Part shown: positions 1 to 10,596 of the stretch, piece after piece
How the letters are laid out: each line of letters begins with the position of its first letter
How positions within the stretch are numbered: the stretch's first letter is position 1
Source: Moniliella sp. 'wahieum'
Lineage: Eukaryota > Basidiomycota > Moniliellomycetes > Moniliellales > Moniliellaceae
NCBI GenBank assembly: GCA_003971905.1
Contig: RSEE01000010.1
Location: forward strand, 868,001 to 932,000
Direction of reading: 5' to 3'
Length of the DNA: 64,000 nt
Position numbers and translations under genes: made by a program
The notes under the pieces: model-generated
Databases searched by the model: none
What the model was told of the DNA's origin: nothing
Seen by the model: the letters and a program-made list of their open reading frames with translations, nothing else

Positions 1-83
1 GGTGGATCCCTAGGTCGACCCTAGGACAGACCTTTGAAACGCTGTCCCCCCTCACCACCATCAACCTCCACATCGACGCCGCC

Positions 84-1185
84 ATGGCAGCACCAACATC
101 GCTTGCCACGTGCTTCAGGTTACCAACGCTCAGGACCAGTGCCTTATTTTCGCCCGGGCGTCGCATGTTGGGCTCCAGCGCCCGCGTCTGCGCGCATGAC
201 AACCCGCTCGGTCTTCCTCGCAACACTGATCCGCCTGCCTTCCCGCGCCGAAGAGGCCCCGAGAAGCGCCGCATTCCACACGCCGCTACGTCGTCGCTGT
301 CTCCTCTGGAAAGGGGGGCGTGGGCAAATCCACTGTGGCGGCCAACTTGGCCGTGGCCTTATCCCTCTCCACCCCCAGTGGGCCAGCGCTTGGCCCCCTC
401 CCCCTGCCGGGCAGCGGCCTCGAGTGGGACTGCTCGACTTGGACGTTTTGGTCCCTCGGTACCAAGACTACTGGGGCTCAAGGACGCACCAGAGCCGGAT
501 TTGACACCGGCTGGGGCACTGGTGCCACTCAAGAGCCACGGGCTGAAGGCCATGTCGCTTGGGTTCTTGCTGCCTCCCTCCTCGGCGCTGCCGGGGATGG
601 ACAGAGCGAGGGAAACGAAGATACGCCAGTGGTTTGGCGAGGGATGATGGTAATGAAGGCCGTGCAGCAACTGCTTTTTGACGTGGACTGGCGTGGACCC
701 GAGTCGCTTTCTTTGCCCGCTGATGTTTCGGCACCAGGGGTGGACGTGTTGGTGATCGATATGCCACCTGGGACCGGGGATGTGGCCTTATCCCTGGTGC
801 AGTTGGCCGAAATCGACGCCAGCGTTGTTGTCTCGACTCCGCAAGAGGTGGCTCTTGCTGACGCGCGCAAAGGCCTGGCCCTGTTCCGGAAAACAGGCGT
901 GCCTGATCCGGGCCTGCTGCTCAACATGGCCCACCTCGTCCTGCCCGATGGCACCAAGAGTGAAATCTTTGGTTCGGCGACCAAGTTTGACGAGCTGGCT
1001 GCCCAGCTGGGTGCACCGTGCTCGGCCGAATCCCTATTGACCCCCAACTCAGTCCTGCAGCCGACCAAGGCCGGCCCGCTTCGTTGGACCTTCTGCATCC
1101 TACAACGGCGGGTGTGACGGCGCAAGCGTTTGCACATGTAGCACAGGATGTATGGCAGCTCCTGTTGAAGCCTAAGAAGGTGTGA
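84..1185 (+). CDS. IND1: Ind1/NUBPL-type P-loop ATPase, mitochondrial Fe-S cluster transfer (frameshifted)
   Basis: Mrp/NBP35-family ATPase of the Ind1 (NUBPL) branch, which delivers Fe-S clusters to respiratory complex I in the mitochondrial matrix. The first ATG gives an arginine-rich, presequence-like N terminus, followed by the family signature NPLGLPR and the deviant Walker A SGKGGVGKST (about 297-329). VIDMPPGTGD (about 752-781) and VSTPQEVALADARKG follow. The C terminus, ending in LLLKPKKV, stops at 1183-1185. The reading frame changes at least four times; one site is clear: GACGTTTTGG where DVFG needs five T. The CPxC cluster-binding pair expected near 940-960 is not readable; the frame gives LPDG there. 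Family call is firm; exact protein is not. Confidence 0.88.
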
Positions 1186-1205
1186 GTGGCACTCTTCCAT
1201 CCTTT

Positions 1206-3013
1206 TCACGCCCACGCATCCAGATCAGCACCTCCAATGTCCTCCATCTTGCCCTTGCGGCGAAAGGAAGGGTTATAATCCCCCCATACGCCGCGTGCAA
1301 TGCGGGCAGTGACCAGTTCTGCAATCGCCAGGCTGGACGTCAATCCCGGACTCTCAATCCCCAAAAGACTCACCAATGCTCCTGCTCCGGCATGATTGTG
1401 GGCGGCTGCATCGCGGGCGGGGCTCGAAGTAGGCCCGGGCTGGGAGATGGGCAAGGTGAATTGCCACAGGGGCTGGTCCTGCAGTCCTCGGGCAGCATGG
1501 AACAAGGGAAGGAAATCGACAAAGCCTGCCTCGCCCTGGGCAGGAGCTGAAGGTGGACCAATCAGTTTGGGTCGGATCCCCCCATAGGCCGGTGCCAGCT
1601 CTTGGGTAGCCAATGCAGGCAAATACAGATGGACATCTTCGCCCATCTGCTTCAGCTGGTCGCTCCCTTCGGCGAGGGGAGCAAGGTGGTCGGTCCAGTA
1701 GTCTGCCGCGTCGTCCCCCTCGTTGGGAGGGGAAAGCCATTCGCTGTCAGGGCCAAATCGAATGTTGCCTTGCAAATCAAGTGTGAGGTGGGCTGCAGTG
1801 CGAGCGTCAGCAGTCTGGTTAAGCAAGCGCAGAGGGAACAGGGGATAGACGTACTGCCCAACGACTGGTGGGAATACTTAGCCGCTCCCTCGGCCGTGGA
1901 ACCTCCAAAGTTGGGCGTGGGGTAGATCAAGTGCTTGACTTGACCCACACCGCCTGCCGAACGAGGATAGGAAGCATAGTTTCCCTTGCAATGCCACGCG
2001 GGTAGGTGCCCTTGTTCATTCAAGCGAATCAATCGTGCTCCGGATTTAGTCACTGCCGTCACTTCCCCAGGCAGGGTCGGGTTGGGTCCGGTACCCGAGC
2101 GCAGCAGCTGGTTCATCAGCAGGGGAGCATCGAGCCCCGCAGCATTGATTACCACCTTGGCCATGAGGACGTCAGCGGGAACACCTTCGGCCGCGGCTTC
2201 CTCCACGCTTCCTGTGATGGTCTGCAAGGCAAACCCATTTCCATTGCTCCCGTCGCTGTGAGCATGAATATCCACCACGCGAGTCCCAAGCACGAGTTCT
2301 GCGTTCTCCGCCGCGTCCAGTTGGTCCACTAGCGTTTGCATGTACGTGTGGCTGTCGATAATCCCCGTTTGGGGCGACAGGATGGCCGCGGTAATTTCGG
2401 AGCTCAGATCAGGTTCCAACTCCCGCGCTTGGTCTCCCGACAACTTCTCGAGCGGTGCGGGGACAAGGGGGACAAAAGTGTTAGACGCCTTGCTTTGGGG
2501 GGTTGGAGGGCCATAGTAGGGTGGGACCAAGAGATCTAAGCCCATCGGCAAAGAAGTTACATGGGCCAGCATCCGATCAAAATATGCCGGTTCGGTACCG
2601 ACCACAAGTTTGCCAACTTTTTGGATGGGAACCTGGTGCTGCTCACAGAATCGGTAGAGCAGCTCCCGCCCGCGCAGACACAGCGCCGTCTTGTACGATG
2701 CGGGGGGGTAGTACAGCCCCGCATGCACCACCTCCGAGTTGCGGCTACTGGTTTCCATGCCAACGTGGGCGTGACGCTCAAGGACATACGTACTCTTGGA
2801 GGGGAAGCGAGCAGCCAACGCTGCACCTACTGCCAGGCCCACGCGCCACCACCGACCACGACATGGTCCACAGCCACGTGCTCGCCCGAGCGGAACTGGC
2901 CCCGTACGGAAGCCCCGTACACCGGGGCACTGTCAAGAGGCGAGAGGAGGTGTGCAGACTCCGGATGCACTGAGCAATCGTCGTGGATGAGCGCCGGGGC
3001 GGGCGAGCAGCAT
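1206..3013 (-). CDS. L2HGDH: L-2-hydroxyglutarate dehydrogenase, FAD-dependent (frameshifted)
   Basis: FAD-dependent DAO-family oxidoreductase that oxidises L-2-hydroxyglutarate to 2-oxoglutarate, normally at the mitochondrial inner membrane. The chosen start (3013) gives an arginine-rich leader (MLLARPGAHPRRLLSASG). The dinucleotide-binding VVGGG followed by GLAVGAALAARFP lies near 2810-2865, then SSRNSEVVHAGLYYP, a family hallmark. The C terminus holds ELAPAYGGIRPKL and LLGIESPGLTSSLAIAELV, typical of L2HGDH. About 590 residues after correction, slightly longer than the usual 400-500. At least two frameshifts are seen: one inside the GxGxxG loop (GGTGGTGGCGCGTGG lacks a base) and one near 1810. 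It lies tail to tail with IND1, only about 20 bp apart. Confidence 0.88.
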
Positions 3014-3502
3014 GGCGGAGATGGTGGAGCTGAGGATGTAGAGGTCTCCGCCTGAGAAATGAGGAATGAGGCGGGTCAGTGCGCGGCTCGGCCAGCTCAA
3101 CATTTCAGTGGAGCACAATCTGGGGTAAACCCACCGGGGCTGCACCGGCCGATTTGGGCAACTGTGCAGGGGAAACCCGCCATCGTGCCTCAGGCTGAGG
3201 CCAAGCCCATCCAACCTCAGTAGCTGCTGATAACCAACTTCCAGAATCCATGGAACCCCATTCTCAAGATTGCACTACATTGCGAGGAACACATAGCCCG
3301 ATTCAGTCATACAAACCACACGTCATATCAATGTGCTCTGCAGCCAATATCCAAGATGGTCGCGAGGATGGAAATGATTGATCTTTTCCTTTCTAAAAGC
3401 AAGATACCGTTTCCATTCTCCCTTACACGCAGACGCAAGTATAGTACACGGGGATGGATTCGAAACGGAACCAAACGAAAATTGCTCTCATGTTGTTCAA
3501 AT
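3014..3502. other. Intergenic spacer between L2HGDH and SPO7
   Basis: No convincing coding signal on either strand. It should hold the upstream region of the minus-strand L2HGDH gene and the 3' end of the minus-strand SPO7 gene. The part from about 3230 to 3500 is more AT-rich than its surroundings, as expected for a 3' UTR and terminator. No repeat or tRNA was found. Confidence 0.5.
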
Positions 3503-4761
3503 GTATTATGGCGCGTAATTTCGTTCCGGGCTGGTGTCATCGCAATTCTGGGAGCGTCCGGCTTTTCGACTGCGGCGACGCATCGGAGGAAGCGTAGCTG
3601 TATCAGAGGGCGCAGGTGACGGTGGTCTCTGCGGAGAAGCCGAAGGGAGGGGGGGGATAGGGTGCGAGGCGCGAGAAGAGTGACCTTTGCGGCGCTGAGA
3701 TCCATTGCTCTGGTGGAGGTGGTGGAGGGGGTGCGGATGTGTTGATGTTGCGTGTGGTATGGGAATGATGACGATGCCCCGAGGGCGTCGCATGCTTTGC
3801 TTTGGGCACCGCCGATTTTCCAGTCTGTACCGACCCAGCCTCGGCAGGTTTCCAAATCTCTTTGCGCCACCACCCCCACCCGGCGCCAGTGTAGAGCCAA
3901 AAGCGCCAGCCAGCGGACCGGCGCGCCTCCAGCCGTTCGGATCTGCGACGCTCAAACGCTGCCCGGTACCGCTCGTAACCTTGCCGGAACTTGACTGGAA
4001 CGCGTGAGGAAAAATGAGTTCTCCTCGGGGTTGGTAGAGGGGGGGATACCGGACAAGGGCATGACGTCTGCTGGCACCCCCGGCCGATCCAGCGGAGCCC
4101 GTTGATGCCAATGAAGAAGCGAAGGGGAACGGGGCAAAGTCAGTGTAGAGGCTGATCTTTCCTTTGGCTTTTTTTCTCCGCCAGGAGTGGGGGAAGCAAA
4201 TGGGAAGAAGAAGCGGGAAATAATGCCACGCTGGGGAGCGGTGCGCAAGTTGAGATGCATGTTCAGGTTTCGTAATGCGCGGTTAGCCTGTTGGCTGTAT
4301 CTGTAGGGGAGTAGAACCAGTTCGTAAGTTCGTAAGCGTGTCCCTGGAGTGAATAGCACGGAACCAACATACCTGTGGGATGCTACGATGCGGTCCCATA
4401 GAGACCCGAGACAAAGAAGAGACAGATTGACGTGCCCAAGAACAAGAAGGCGGAGGTAACAAGGTGGTCCAGAAAGACATTGCGGGTGGGGCGAACTGGA
4501 TGATGTAGGCCAGAGCAAGGCAGACGGTGATGCTGACACAAGCGTGCCCCAGCGGCGCTTGCGTTTGCGCAGACGCGAAGCGGACTGTTTGAGGCGCTCC
4601 TCAAAGATCAGCAGGTCGCGGTATGTTGCAGGCTCCGACGGCGGTCCGCGCGCCATGGAGCCGGGGCACTGCGGCGCCCCTTGTCCACCGGCGGCGGCAT
4701 CCATCGCTCGGGGGCTCGAGGCGGAGGTGGGGGTGGAGCGGTGGCAGGGGAATGGCCCCAA
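3503..4761 (-). CDS. SPO7: Spo7-like regulatory subunit of the Nem1-Spo7 lipid phosphatase complex (frameshifted)
   Basis: Spo7/CNEP1R1 family: the ER and nuclear-envelope membrane partner of the Nem1 phosphatase, which activates the phosphatidate phosphatase Pah1. The start region reads TYRDLLIFEERLKQSASRLR (about 4560-4630), the family motif before the first membrane span. Two hydrophobic segments follow in adjacent frames: VSITVCLALAYIIQF (about 4495-4540) and LVTSAFLFLGTSICLFFVSG (about 4400-4460). After them come QQANRALRNLNMHLNLR (about 4240-4295), a close family match, and a long basic and proline-rich tail. At least three frame changes are needed. A short intron near 4330-4380 is possible but not resolved. 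The 3' end is approximate. Confidence 0.8.
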
Positions 4762-4947
4762 TCGTCAGGTGGGGGTGGGCCGGTTTTGAAACAGGCAGTT
4801 ACATAATTTGGTGTCACCCCCCTTATTTTTATTGGGTGCGGCTTCGCTGGTAGGATCGGCTGGGCGCAGCGCATCTCAGATCGCACTTGCGACGGCCGCT
4901 ACCCCGCTCCCGCCACACTCGGCGAGCCGCACACGCCCACCACCCTC

Positions 4948-6119
4948 ATGTTCCGCCGGAAGCACAAGGAGCGCGACGCTGATGCTGCCGCTGGCCCGCC
5001 GCCACAGCCCAGCCGCAGGAGGCGCACGCCCACCCCCACCATCACCTCGGCCTCCTCCGCCACACCTCCCGTGAGCCCACCCGATCCAACACTAGCAGCC
5101 TGACTGCCGCGCCTATGCCCACCCCGGCCGCCCCGGTCACCTCAACCAACACCAACAGGCTGCGCTCGATTCTCTTCGCGCCAAAGCGTCGAGAGCAAGT
5201 TCTACGATCCCACTCGCCACGACGATGCGTGTCTCTGCCGTTTTTGAGGGCGCGAAAATGGGACCTGGATGCTACCTTTGCCATGTTTTCCGAGGCGGAG
5301 CAGTGGCGGCGTGATTTCAAGGTTGATGAGCTATACCAATCGTTTACCTTCCCAGAAAAGAGGCGGTCAACGAGCTGTACCCTCAGTTCTACCACAAAAC
5401 CGACAAGGATGGTCGTCCGGTCTACATCGAGCAACTGGGCAAAGTCGATCTCAAGGCGTTGTACAAGATCACCACGCCAGAGCGGATCATGCAGAAGCTT
5501 GTGGTTGAGTACGAAAAGTTCCAGCGCGAGCGCTTGCCCGTCTGCTCGTCCGAGCGAGAGGAATTGATCGAGACGAGTGCACGATCATGGATCTAAGAAC
5601 GTGGGTGTGTCGCAATTCTGGAAGTATCAGGGTACGTGCAACAGGCATCCAAGATTGGCCAGTACTACTACCCTGAGACGATGGGAAAGTTTTACATCAT
5701 CAATGCGCCCTACATTTTCACCACTGTTTGGGCTGTTGTCAAGGCCTGGCTCGATCCCGTCACGGTCGAGAAGATCAAGATTCTGGGGAATGGGTACGAG
5801 CGTGAGCTCGCCCAGCAGATTCCGCTCGAAAATCTTCCGGCCTTTGGGAGGCAAGTGCCGCTGTTCAGAAGGCTGCTCCTTGTCGAATGCCGGGCCATGG
5901 AACACCCCTCGTGGCGAGGCGATCATCCGCCAAGCAGAAGAGGACCGGCGCCACAAGGCCCTCCTATTCCGTGACAACGGGTCCAACGTCCAAGCTGCCA
6001 ACCTAGTAGCAAAGCAACCTCTGATCACATCTCTTTCATCAGTTGGCTCCGCTAGTTCGTCGACTGTGGACCCAGGGCAGCCGGGATTGGGGCAGCTGCA
6101 GGAGATGCCGAGCCTATGA
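4948..6119 (+). CDS. SEC14: Sec14-type phosphatidylinositol/phosphatidylcholine transfer protein (frameshifted)
   Basis: CRAL-TRIO lipid-exchange protein that couples PtdIns and PtdCho supply to Golgi secretion. The N-terminal CRAL-TRIO-N part reads [20 protein letters not shown] then [12 protein letters not shown] (about 5190-5285). The lipid-binding core holds [20 protein letters not shown] (about 5412-5470), [35 protein letters not shown] (about 5654-5710) and [20 protein letters not shown], all Sec14 hallmarks. The tail (5900-6119) is polar and serine-rich. Frame changes occur near 5360, 5560, 5630 and 5850; at 5620-5635 one base is missing from a short run. The ATG at 4948 is the first that leads into a basic N terminus; a later start or small 5' intron cannot be excluded. 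It shares a roughly 190-bp promoter with SPO7. Confidence 0.88.
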
Positions 6120-6465
6120 CCAAGGTAGGCAGCGAGCATGCCGTCCAGCCCGCCGTCGACTTGCCAGCGGGTTGGCCGCAGATCCCCATGTGCCTTCTCA
6201 CGCTCGTCTGGGAAGTGGGGGTCCCATCGTCGCACCATGAAGAGTTAGATGGTGCTTTACGCTACATGCCCACTTGTTATGCATTGGTTCCGCAATCTAA
6301 TCCTATGTTGTCTCCGGCCCTGATGTTGATAGCGTCATTGATATTGGAGATTGTTCACTCGGCTAAAACCATCGCCCTTGACCACCTGTGGAAACCCTGG
6401 GGTGATGAGCAGTGAATCAATTTTGGCGTGAGTTGGGTGCAACGGCGATGGGATGGAGAGAGACA
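6120..6465. other. Convergent intergenic region between SEC14 and PHB2
   Basis: Both neighbouring genes end here (SEC14 from the left, PHB2 from the right). No ORF has recognisable content. It should contain both 3' UTRs; no strong poly(A) signal or hairpin was identified by eye. Confidence 0.5.
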
Positions 6466-7457
6466 TTACTTTTTGGTCTTGGCACTGTCGGGATCCTCGG
6501 TGGCGCTGTTGAAAACAATGGTAAGCATGAGCAAAGGAAAAGAGAAAGGAAAGAGGGGACATACACATTGAGCAAAAGTGAATCGGCGTCGAGCATAATC
6601 TTGTTCCCGCTGGTGGACAAAGTCGAAGCGATTTCCCTCGCAGCCTCGAGCTTGCGCAAGGCCAAGAAGCCCTTGTTTTTCTTGAGCGTTCACCAATTAG
6701 CTCGGCCGAGCGGGCCTCACCTTGTGCCTTGACAATGATCGATTGCTTCTCCTGCACCGCCTGATCCACCAGGTAGGCGCCGTTGTGCCGTTTGCTGGGC
6801 AATCTGCTTAGCCTCAACCGCCGCGGTGAACTCGGGACTGAAGGCGACATGCGTGATGGAGACATCATCCAGTACGAGGTTGAACCGCCTGGCGCGGGTG
6901 GTGAGCGAATCCCGGACCAGACGCGACACCATCTCACGCTGAGTGATCAACTGGGACGCATTGAACTGCGCCACCACTGCCTTGAGCACCTCGTTGACGA
7001 TTGATGGCAGCACGCGCTCATCGTAGTCAGCACCCAGTTCACGGTACAAGGATGGCAACTGGTGTGCGTCTGGGCGCGAGAGCACACGGCAGGTGATGTT
7101 GACCATCTGCAGGTCCTTGGTGCCGGTCAAGGAGGCGATGCTGCGCGGCTTGGCACGCACGTCGTAGTCGATGGCATGCTCAAACCAGGGAATAAGGAAG
7201 TGTGTGCCCTCTGGATAGATGGTCGGCAGCACACCATGCACACGGCTGTACTTGATCGCCCGGTGACCACCATCGACATTGAAGAGCGACGCGTTGATGC
7301 CCACAGCGAGCGCGACCAGACCCACAATGGCACCCGTTCCGCCGAGCACACCCTTGGGGGCGCCCCGCCCGCCGCCAGGAAAGCGCCCACGACTGGCGCC
7401 CCTTGCTGTGTCCTGCATCCTGCGCATAAACTCGTCCATCGGCGACCGGGGTGGCAT
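6466..7457 (-). CDS. PHB2: Prohibitin-2, mitochondrial inner-membrane scaffold (frameshifted)
   Basis: PHB2 forms ring complexes with PHB1 in the mitochondrial inner membrane. The N terminus is basic and glycine-rich with one membrane anchor ([16 protein letters not shown], about 7280-7330), then the SPFH domain with [20 protein letters not shown] and [20 protein letters not shown], and [20 protein letters not shown]. The C-terminal coiled coil includes [21 protein letters not shown] 59-bp GTATGT...CAG intron (6506-6564) restores the ending [14 protein letters not shown] before TAA. Length is about 312 residues, normal for PHB2. Two frameshifts: near 6775 (CAACGGCGCC where AQRAAYLV needs two more G) and near 6690-6710. 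Confidence 0.93.
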
Positions 7458-7631
7458 GGCGGTGGCCTGGAAAGCTGGGGGAAGCGACGTCAGCGCCAGC
7501 GCCCGCTTCGCTCAAGGCATTCAAAGCTGGGGCGCGCACGGATGGCGGGCACATTCCGAAACCCTACTGCCCCTGCCGTTCCGCCCTCGGCAAGAATGCG
7601 CTAGGGTTGCGCTAAAAATGCCAAAAAGAGT

Positions 7632-7715
7632 AGCTACCGTCGGTCTTGATCCGACGACCTGTGGGTCACAGAGTAACGTATGAGCCCACCGCTCTTCCGC
7701 CTGAGCTAGGTAGCT
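7632..7715 (-). tRNA. tRNA-Met (CAU) with a 12-nt intron
   Basis: A full cloverleaf reads on the minus strand. The acceptor stem AGCTACC/GGTAGCT pairs perfectly over 7 bp. The D-arm is GCTC-AGGCGGAA-GAGC, the anticodon stem GTGGG/CCCAC, and the T-arm GTCGG-ATCAAGA-CCGAC. The anticodon is CAT inside CTCATA. A 12-nt insertion (CGTTACTCTGTG) lies one base 3' of the anticodon, the canonical 37/38 site for eukaryotic nuclear tRNA introns. No CCA is encoded. The A1-T72 acceptor pair is a feature of initiator tRNAs, but the anticodon stem lacks the initiator GGG:CCC arrangement in full, so elongator versus initiator is left open. It lies 174 bp upstream of the PHB2 start, on the same strand. Confidence 0.92.
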
Positions 7716-8292
7716 GCCGTGCAGTGGCGTTGGAATGTGGAGCTCCTTTGTGCAATGGATGTGATTGTCCGACCTGGATCTACGTCCCGTGTGGGTAAAC
7801 AGAACCAAGCAAGAAGACGGCAAGGAACATGTGAGAGACATGTGTGTTGTGGCGAGGCGGGGCATCCCTTCCTGCGAGGTGTGCTGCTCGGTCTGGCTCG
7901 GCTGGTCCGGGTGTAGGAGCAGGCGATGTGGCGGGAAGAGCGGCGGGTGATGCTGGTGTCGGATCGGCGGCAGAGACGGGCGGGCGAGTGCCGATCGAGG
8001 ACATCCCAGCGGGCTATGCAGCAGCAGCGCCTGGTAAAACAGCACTGGGGTAGACTGCCGCCGTGCCTTTTTCTCGGCCGCGCCGCCGCGCCGGCAGAGC
8101 AGACTGGATGAGTGAAAATCCGAATCCTGGTTGCCACTCATGTGGCGCACCTCCTCCCCTCTGCTCCACCACCCGCCTGCCCCCGCCGCCGCCCGCCGCT
8201 GCTCCCACGCACGCCGCCACCCCCACGCTCCCTCCGCTCCCCACCCCCTCCCCGTGCCTTGGGCCGGCAGCTGAGGCCTGGTGCGCACCACG
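7716..8292. other. Upstream region of the G-alpha gene
   Basis: Spacer between tRNA-Met and the G-alpha start. ORFs here are low-complexity and overlap on several strands with no family match. The last 150 bp are C-rich and pyrimidine-rich on the plus strand, as expected for a fungal 5' UTR or promoter. Nothing else was recognised. Confidence 0.45.
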
Positions 8293-9589
8293 ATGGGGAA
8301 CTGCCTCAGTAGCAAGCCCGACAGCGCCCCCTCCCACAGTCTGCGTCTGCGCCCGCCCAAGCTCGCACGCCAGCCACGCCAGCCACTGCTCCCGTATCGA
8401 CTCCTGCTTCCGCTCACCCCCCACCCCCACCGCAAGTCCAATGCTTCGCTCTCTAATGGCGCCTCGGCGCCCACCAGCAGCGCCGCTGCCGGTCGTCCCA
8501 AGCGCTCTTTCAAGCTCCTTCTCCTCGGGAGCGGCGAAAGCGGAAAAAGTACGATCAGCAAGCAGATGAAGATCATCCACAAAGACGGATTTAACCACTC
8601 GGAGCTACTTTACTACCGCCGGGTCATCGCCAAAAACCTGCTGGAATCCGCCCAGACGATCGCAGTGGCTCTGGTCAAGTACGATCTTCAGCCGCCCGAC
8701 GCCACCACGCGACAAGCAATTCAGCACATCCTCAATTTCACACCAAACCATCCACCTCCGCTCAGGAGCCCCAGTCGGACGCGGTTCTTTCGGAGCCCAA
8801 CAAAACTGAAGAGGGGCAGGAACCCTTGCCCGAGTCGCCCATACCCGTCGAGAACGATGCGGAGCCACCAAGACCGACAGCAGACGAATCCAACCCCTTG
8901 CCCCCCGATATGGGTGATTACGCCAGCCAGCTCTGGGCTTCCGACGTGACGCGCGCCTTCTGGACCAGTATGGGGACAAGTTCTACCTCATGGACAGTGC
9001 TCCCTACTTTTCGAGAACGCAGCACGTATCACCCAGCCTGACTATCTGCCTACAACGACGACGTGCTGCGAGCGCGCTCCAGAGCACAGGGATCACCGAA
9101 ACGACGTTCGCCATGGGAAATTTGCTCACCACTCTTTGATGTGAGGCCAACGCTCTGAGCGTCAAGTGGATCCACTCGTTCGAAGCAGTGACTTCCATCA
9201 TCTTTTGTGTCGCCATCTCCGAGTACGATCAGGTTTTGCTGGAGGATCCAACCCAAAATCGGTTGGACGAGTCCCTGGTGTGTGTTCGAGTCGGTGGTCA
9301 ACTCGCGTTGGTTTGCCGTTCGTGTCATTTCTTTCTCAACAAGGTGGATGTGTTCCGGAAAAAAATTCCTCGCGTGCCGCTGGAAAACACTTATTCCGAC
9401 TATACCGGCGGACCGGATGTGCAAAAGGCGGCCCGGTACGTGCTCTGGCGCTTCACCCAGCTCAACCGGGCCAAACTGCCCATCTACCCCACCTCACTCA
9501 GGCTACCGACACAAGGGCATCGAACAGGTGTTTATTGATGTGAAGGATACCATTGTTCAGAATGCACTGCGAGCACGGCTCTTCTATGA
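8293..9589 (+). CDS. Heterotrimeric G-protein alpha subunit with an acidic/proline-rich insertion (frameshifted)
   Basis: Membrane-associated GTPase that relays receptor signals, for example nutrient or pheromone. It starts MGNCLSS, the N-myristoylation and palmitoylation signature. G1 is GSGESGKS (about 8530). The helical domain carries an insertion rich in Pro, Glu and Asp (about 8750-8915). Around 9070-9110 the switch I threonine region reads as TGITET in one frame. G3 is damaged: GATGTGAGGCC where DVGGQ needs two more G (about 9139). G4 is FLNKVDVF (about 9333) and G5 reads TQATDT (about 9505), where many relatives have TCAT. After one missing base the C terminus would be a short Leu-Leu end with TGA at 9587-9589. 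Subfamily cannot be fixed. The N-terminal 60 residues are unusually long and basic. Confidence 0.88.
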
Positions 9590-10285
9590 CCCAACCCCAT
9601 TTTCCCCGCCCTGCCCCGCGAACCAGCACCGACAAGTTCACCCACCCATTGTCGCCCCGCTCCGTCCTCATGTGCTTCGGTCAGCACGTGTGTCTCTCTC
9701 TCCCCCCCCTCCCTTTCTTCGTTTCTTGCACCTACCGCCTACCACGGCCTTGTCGTACCAATATTTTCGCTCTTGTCCAACCTGTGTGTCACCTAAATCC
9801 ATCGTCAGCGCTTGTGGGACCCATTGCTTCTTCCTCTTCCACATAGCCTGAGCGTTTCCACAAGCGTTTCCATGGGACTGCCAATGTCAAAGCGCGCAAT
9901 TGCGCATTCAGCTTTAAGTTATGTGACGTTACGCCCCAGGAGGTATGCGAGGGTATGCTCCATCGGCACCTCTCGGTTTTGCGATCGACAACGTTCCCAC
10001 TATTTCACCGATCCAGCCCCTTTCGACGTGGAGAAACACTCTTCCGAGGCCGCCTGAGGGCTGGTACTGGAGTGATTGCAGTGGAAGGACGTGTAGTATA
10101 ATACGCGCATAGTTTGGTGACTTTCGTAGAACTTCGAGTAGACACCGTCTCTAGGTACTTGGTTACTTTTGATTAGCTCTCAACTTGCCTGGCCAGGACC
10201 TGGCCTCAGGGCTCAGTGAGGTCTGAGGGGCCCCATACCGGAGATCTGCAGAAAAGGCTCATCATGTTACCGCGTGATCATGTTG

Positions 10286-10310
10286 CCGGTTACCGGTTAC
10301 CGGTTACCGG
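10286..10310. repeat. Heptamer tandem array CCGGTTA x3.6 (core ACCGGT)
   Basis: Three full 7-bp units plus CCGG. Each unit is the palindrome ACCGGT plus one T. It belongs to the window-wide class of palindrome-plus-one arrays. Confidence 0.95.
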
Positions 10311-10539
10311 AGGTATACACGCCAACATGTTAGCAAGAATTAACCTCAAAGCTGAGCTCCAACCTTGAGCCTTTCCCCCTAGGTCACCAGGGTCACCAGA
10401 GTCTCCGGGTCACCTCTGGGATCTGGACCCTTTCGGATCCTCACAATCAAAGGGTAACGAAAAAAGGTTAATTGAGGAGTGGCTAAAATATACGCCGAGC
10501 GGCCCACGTCCCATGTCGCACGTCTCGAGGGATTAATTG

Positions 10540-10596
10540 GTTGAACGTTGATGATCGATGATCAGTCTGATCGATCATCGATGATCGTCGATCGTC
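10540..10596. repeat. Cluster of overlapping ATCGAT/GATC palindromes
   Basis: A TTGAACGTTGA word is followed by many copies of GATCGAT, ATCATCGATGAT and CGATCG in both orientations, so the segment is close to self-complementary and could fold into alternative hairpins. Confidence 0.8.
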
